Assembly: GCA_946811185.2 (NCBI GenBank)
Contig: OX328105.1
Location: 50,778,845 to 50,842,844, forward strand
Source of the DNA: Hippopus hippopus
Taxonomy: Eukaryota > Mollusca > Bivalvia > Cardiida > Cardiidae
Direction of reading: 5' to 3'
Length of the DNA stretch: 64,000 nucleotides
Part shown: positions 37,801 to 43,800 of the stretch, piece by piece
Layout: every line of letters begins with the position of its first letter
How positions within the stretch are numbered: the stretch's first letter is position 1
Notes under the pieces: generated by a model
Told to the model about the DNA's origin: nothing
What the model saw: the letters and a program-made list of their open reading frames with translations, nothing else
Databases searched by the model: none
Made by a program: the position numbers and the translations under genes

Positions 37801-40800
37801 AATGGGAAATGACAGCCTTAATAAACTTATTAAACAATGCATTGTAATGAAATGTGCTTCCATTAGTTGTACTTCATACATGATGCCATTCATTTTTATT
37901 TACGCATGGTACCGGTAGTAGGTCTATAAACGCCTTTAACTTAAAGGAGTTCAAGTAATAGAAGTAAGAAATAACTGCTTTCAGATTTGTATGGAATGTA
38001 TATAACTGCGGAATCTTTTAAGGCAATTCGTAGGTTTTCCTATGAAAATCAAAAATATAAAAAACAATAAGTTAAGACCTACCTCCACCATCACACTTAT
38101 ACCGTAAATTCTTTTTGGCCCGACTTTTTGATCTAGCATAAAATCCAAGACAGGCTTGGCAAGCATAATACTTTTTATAGCACCAGCTTAACTCCGGTTT
38201 CCTCGACTTTTTCACAGGTTTGCCTTTCAATCCACATATGACACAACATTGCCTTTTCCTGGAGCCTAGCTGTTTTTCTGTAATGAGTGTAACATCAGTT
38301 ATCATGATCAACCCTTTCCCAAACAATCCTAAATCTTAACAACCGCAAGGGAAAAGGCTTTTGAAAACATTGTGGGAAATCGTAAATCGAATGTGAGAAG
38401 AGAAAACTACAGTTGAACGGTAAATTATTGCTGCTTTGCTTTAAAAAGCTATCCGCCTTAGATTTACACACATCTTTGAGTGATGCTCTGTGGTATGCTG
38501 GTATAATGCATCTCCAAAAAAATATAAAATATAGACTTGTCCAATGGGAAAACATATGCAGACAACAAAATAAATGTTTCTCTAATGATAAATTAACTGA
38601 GCAGGCTGAAAGACTGAAAGGAGTCAATACATGTTGCCAGTGGTAAATTTTTCACATTTCACAGGACCAATCTATAACATGATACAGCCGGTTTTTTAAA
38701 CAAAATGGATCCATAACATGTAACAACTAACTTCATATACGCATTTAGAAAGATGCATTAACTCTTTACCAGACAACAAAATTTTAGACCAGTCCAAATT
38801 GAAAGCATTTGCAGACTACAAATTCAATTTGCCAATTTATGAAAAATAATATTTGTATTTGAAAAGGTAGAAAACATGGGTACAGAAAAAAATTCTTGTT
38901 AACAGCATTTTCTCCTATTCCCACATATGTTTTCTAAAGTCTTTTTCTACACTGTTGTTAGAAGTCAGAATCGTGTGGTAAAGGGTCAATTCCCCTTTTC
39001 CAAAAGCATAAGTGATATAGGTTGTGTTACAGGAGACCACTCCTTCATGCATGGCTTCATCCCGATTCAAATACAATACCTAACAAGTGCGTTAGGGAGA
39101 ATTCTCTCAGTGGTTATGGTCTTGGCCTTTCGTCTGGGTGTTCTAGGTTCGAATCCTGCCTGGTCCCTGTATTTCTGCCATGCATTTGTTCATTTGTTTC
39201 TTTGTTACGGACTTTGTTCGTAAGATGGGGGCTCGTCCGGGATTGGCCATTGAGCCATTAATCCCATTTGTTGTCCAAAAAACGGACTTTCTGCCTAATA
39301 AGGCTTTGAGTCATCAATAAATGATGACTTTAAGAGGGAGTGTGTTACGGGAGACCACTCCTTCATGCATGGCTTCATCCCAGTTTAAATACAATACCTA
39401 ACAAGTGTGTTAGGGAGAATTCTCTTTAGCTAAGTAGTTACGGTCTTGGCCTTTCGTCCAGGCGTTTTAGGTTCGAATCCTGCTCGGTCCCTGTATTTCT
39501 GCCATGCATTTGTTAATTTGTTTCTTTGTTACGGACTCGGTTCGTAACAGTTGTTTTACCTTGTTCAGCTTCTACAATGATTCCACCAGTAGCTTGTTCA
39601 CTTTGCGTTTGTTTCTCTATTTCGGCAAGCTTGGCCTCTCTCTTCATCTCCGCTTTTAAAGACCTAGCTAAAGCCGCCTTTGATTTATTGAGAGCAGCTC
39701 GGTTCAGCTGTAGTTTGGCCTTTTGTACAATAGAGGCCCCTTGTTTTCTTGCAGAGCCAAACCCAAACATACCAAATTTTTGACTTTCAGATGCTTTTTG
39801 GAAAGTAACTGGCGGTCCACTAGAGGAGGGGAACAAACTTTTTCCCAGTTTTGGAGCAGCAATTGGACTTGTCAAAGCTTTAAAGCTCTGAAATTCTTTC
39901 TCACTATTATCTACAATCTTTTCCAGAATCTTCACACTAGGTTTTCTATCCCTTTTTCCATCGACTATGAGGGGCTGGTCAAGACTACCTTTAGGTTTGT
40001 CCATCACAAAACTAGTTTTAAAGGGTGACGCCATAGTTCCATCACTTTTAAATGGTGTGCCTTCAAACATAGATGGTTCTAGATTAGAATTACTTTCTAT
40101 TGATTTCCTCTTTTTCAAAACAGGTGATGTCACAGAATCATCTTCCAGAAATCTTTTATTTGGTATAATGACACGAGACGATCTGGAGCTCTGAGTTGGT
40201 AAAACAAATTCTCGTCTTTGGACAACTTTACTTGATGCAGCAGCTGCCAGTCTCCTTGCCTTGGCCTGTTGTTGCAGTAAATTAGCTTGCTTGGCTTTCT
40301 CTAGTAAAAACTTGGCCATGTCCTTTTCTGTCTTCTTGGCCTTGACCTTGGCCACCTGACCTTGGCTTTCTGTAGGATATTCAACTTTTTTGCTTAATTT
40401 CAAATTTCTAGGTTTCAATTTGCCTCCTAAACCAAGTCCAACTTTACCTTGCAGTGGCGTCATACTCACAACACAATGAGAATTACCAGGTGACCTAAAT
40501 CCTTCATTTAACATGTCTTCATAGGACTTTTTTACCACAGCTTTCAACTTATTTCTCATTCGTTTTGATGTAGGAAGGTTATCTTGTTTACTTCTAGCAT
40601 GGGAAAATCGTGTTTCTCTGCCAAAAGCTTCATAATGTTCTTCTTCCTCCTCTTCCTCTGCTCTGCTCTCTTCTTCCTGCCGTTTCTGACATTCTTGTAG
40701 TCTCTTTTCACTCTCACGTATTTCTTTTGTTGTAAATCCCTCAAATTCATCTTCCTTTATCAGAGAAGGAAGAGAAAAAAAAGGCTGGTAAACAAAAATT

Positions 40801-43800
40801 CATTTACAAATTCAGAAAGCTTAACACATAACTCTTTACCAAACGACAAATGTTTACTTTTGTCCAAATTTAAAGCATTTGCAGAAAACAAAATAAATGT
40901 GATTCAAAAATAAAAATTTCTTTTTGCTAGGGTAGAAAAACACTGTGGGAAAAAGGAGAAAATGCTACCAGCATTTTCTTCTTTACCCACAATGTTTTCA
41001 AAAGCTTTCTCTTACAGGGTCATAAAAACTTGGAAATGTGTGGCTGAGGATTAAGTAAGGAATCCCATGTTATTCAAACCCTGCAGAAGAAGTCATTTGA
41101 AAACAGTGTGGGAGAGAAGAAAACACTGAAGTTGTGAGATATAAGGATTGCTTTCAATTTGTGAATAACTCTTTGCCAAATGACAATTTGTAAGCATTAG
41201 CAAACAACAAATAAAATGTGGCTCAAACGTTGGAAGTTGTCCTTGAAAGAGCAGAAAATATTGTGGGAAAAAGAGAAAATGATGGAGACCAAAATTTTCT
41301 TTTTTTTCTCCCACAGTGTTACTCTTCTCCAAGTTGTCAAAAATAGATTAACTTTTTACCAAACGACAAAATTTTAGTTTGGTCCAAATTGAAAGCATTA
41401 GCAGATGACAAATTAAAGGTGGCCCAAATGATAAAATTTGTCCCTGATAGGGTAGAAAACATTGTGGGAAAAGGAGAAAATGCTGGTTACCAGCATTTTC
41501 TCCTTTTCCCACAATGTTTTCAAAAGCCTTATACCTCAGGGTCGTTAAATGTCCGGATTGTGTGGTAAGGAGTTAAGTAAAGGGTTATTTCAACAAAAAA
41601 TGTCAGATTTGTTTTTTTTAAATCTTATTCCATGGTCAAATATCCATATATAGCTGGTGTAAAGTTTAAATATATTGCATCAGATTCATGCTGAAAATGT
41701 ATCTCCAGCACAATACATGTACATGGGTCATTTATGATCATGGAAACAGCAACCTTAATTTAAGAAAAAGAGTTATGTGGATTCAGATATTATAAATTAC
41801 CCTTAGTTCTCTAAATTAACCTTTTTCCACACAGTTATGAATATTATAGAGTCACCAGCATTTTCTCCATTTCCCACAATGTTTCCTACCCTTCTCAAAA
41901 CAAAACTTCAACACAAGAATTTTCTTTTCCTGCAATGTTTTCTACCCTTCTCAAAACAAACTTCTATTTTTCAATCACATTCACTTTGTTGTCTGCAAAT
42001 CCTTTCAATTTGGACTGGTCTAAAATTTTGTTGATTGGTAGAGTAAATTAAATGGATATATTGCATTTTCAAGGTTGTTTTGGCCATTTAAGAATGTCTC
42101 AAAAAAAGGAGACTATTTCTATCCAAGATCAGACTGGATGATCTGTGAAGTCTGATCTTCATCTACACTTTCCACAAAAGCACTTTAAGCTGTGATCTTT
42201 CAGCACGTTAATTGGAGAGGTCATCAGACCTCTCCAACAGTGGTGAGTTTAAAAGGCAGACTGCCACAGAATTTGCTGTCTAAATCCATTTTTCTTGCAA
42301 AATTGTACTGATACACAGTCTGTTTCGTCATGGTTTTGTAAATAAAGCAAAATCAAAAAACCGAAACCGGAAATAGATGTGGTTTATTTTTATGCGATGA
42401 ATTTCAGAAAATATTTGTTATATTAATTTGTCATGGCTGCAAATGACCTTCAAATAATTGTAATTTTTCATTAAGCAAATAAATCTACACAGAAGAAAAA
42501 ATAAGAAGAATTTCGTTAAAAAAAAAAAGAGAAAGAAGACCGCTGTACAAGATCATGCGACTTGAAAACGCGACAAGAAGGTCAAATAAGCGTCATGTAA
42601 AGCACTTGAGATTTCTACGCGGCGGCTTTTTTACTTGTTTGTTTACATGTACCAAAATATATTGAAATTAAAAGCCAATAAACTATTGGAAAACAAAGAT
42701 GCTGACCTCTCCTGGCTTCTTTTTTAAAGAAGCCAACTTGTCCTCTCAGAGCTAACTTTGTACCACACAATCTGAACTTTAAATTACCCTGAGAAAGACA
42801 GAAAGAGGTGTTTTCTACCCCATCTTAGACTAATTCCATCATTTTAGTCACATTTGTCGTCTGCAAAATTTAATGCTTTTATTTTGGACAAGTCTTATAT
42901 TTTGTCGTTTGGTAAAGGCTTTTTAGCATTTTTCTTCACAGCCCCTGTGATCTTGCAGGTTATCAGGTTTATAAGCTCTAACCCACTCTCCCTTCCTTTA
43001 AATTCTTTACCAACAACAAAATTTTAGAATGTCAGAATTAGATCTATTTAAAGACGACAATTAAAATGTAGCTCTTATGATTGGGTTTGTTTCTAATAGG
43101 TTATAAGACATTTTGGAAAAGGTCAGACTGTATAGGCTAGCTCTACTGCAGTATAGTTCTTTATCAACGCCATTTACCATGTACAGCATTACCAAACAGT
43201 AATCAGGTTTTAGTACCTTGTTGCTCATGCAATGTAAAATATGTGTGTGAAGTGATTGATCGTAACAGTTTAGATAGTTACAAGTTTGAATGTATGGATA
43301 TCAAGAAGACAAAATACAGAGAGGATCATATTAAAGTAAAGGGTCCTATGCTACAACAGTAAACTACAACTTCCAGACTTCAGAAATGTTTAAATAGGCA
43401 ACATTCTTTCGAAATACACCATTATCTGACATTAGCATGAATATTCATTGGTCATTTTCAGCTGTCAATGCCTTACTGGACAAAAACCCTTCACAATTAG
43501 ATCAACTTTCATCAAAATGGACATGTGGGCATATCAAATTATGCTCATTTGCAAGTGATGACAGCTGAAGAAAATATGAAATATACCTCATTCTACGGGT
43601 AAAGATAGTACTCTGATTAAAGGTTCCTATATCTGTCTATAGTATTTGCTTTGATCTTTGAAGAACGTGTTTCTTCGTATAAAATACGTTCTGTAAATCG
43701 CGATGTCCGCCATTTTGGAAATTTTTCGATCGAAGGAAAATCTTACTTCGTCTGACGTTCCAACAAGCTCTCTAAAAGATCGCAGTCCTCGTCTGAACTG

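Larger units (their letters stand above)
39025..39549 (+). mobile_element. TRIM-type miniature LTR retroelement next to the KMT2A exon 2 donor
   Basis: Two direct repeats (39025-39225 and 39343-39549) flank a 117-bp interior with no coding capacity. The interior starts with TGGGGGCTCGTCCGGGAT, the 18-nt primer site complementary to tRNA-Pro, and ends with the purine tract AAGAGGGAGTG. The LTRs begin TGTTAC and the 3' copy ends GTAACA. The flanks carry a 4-bp duplication, GTTG (39021-39024 and 39550-39553). With 525 bp in all it fits the terminal-repeat-in-miniature class. It must have been mobilised by proteins of another element. Confidence 0.88.

Noticed and set aside
39094..39169. Possible tRNA gene in the region before KMT2A exon 2
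   Set aside because: The segment is duplicated at 39412-39492 inside two direct repeats with LTR features. The copy here lacks part of the A box and its anticodon arm is irregular.
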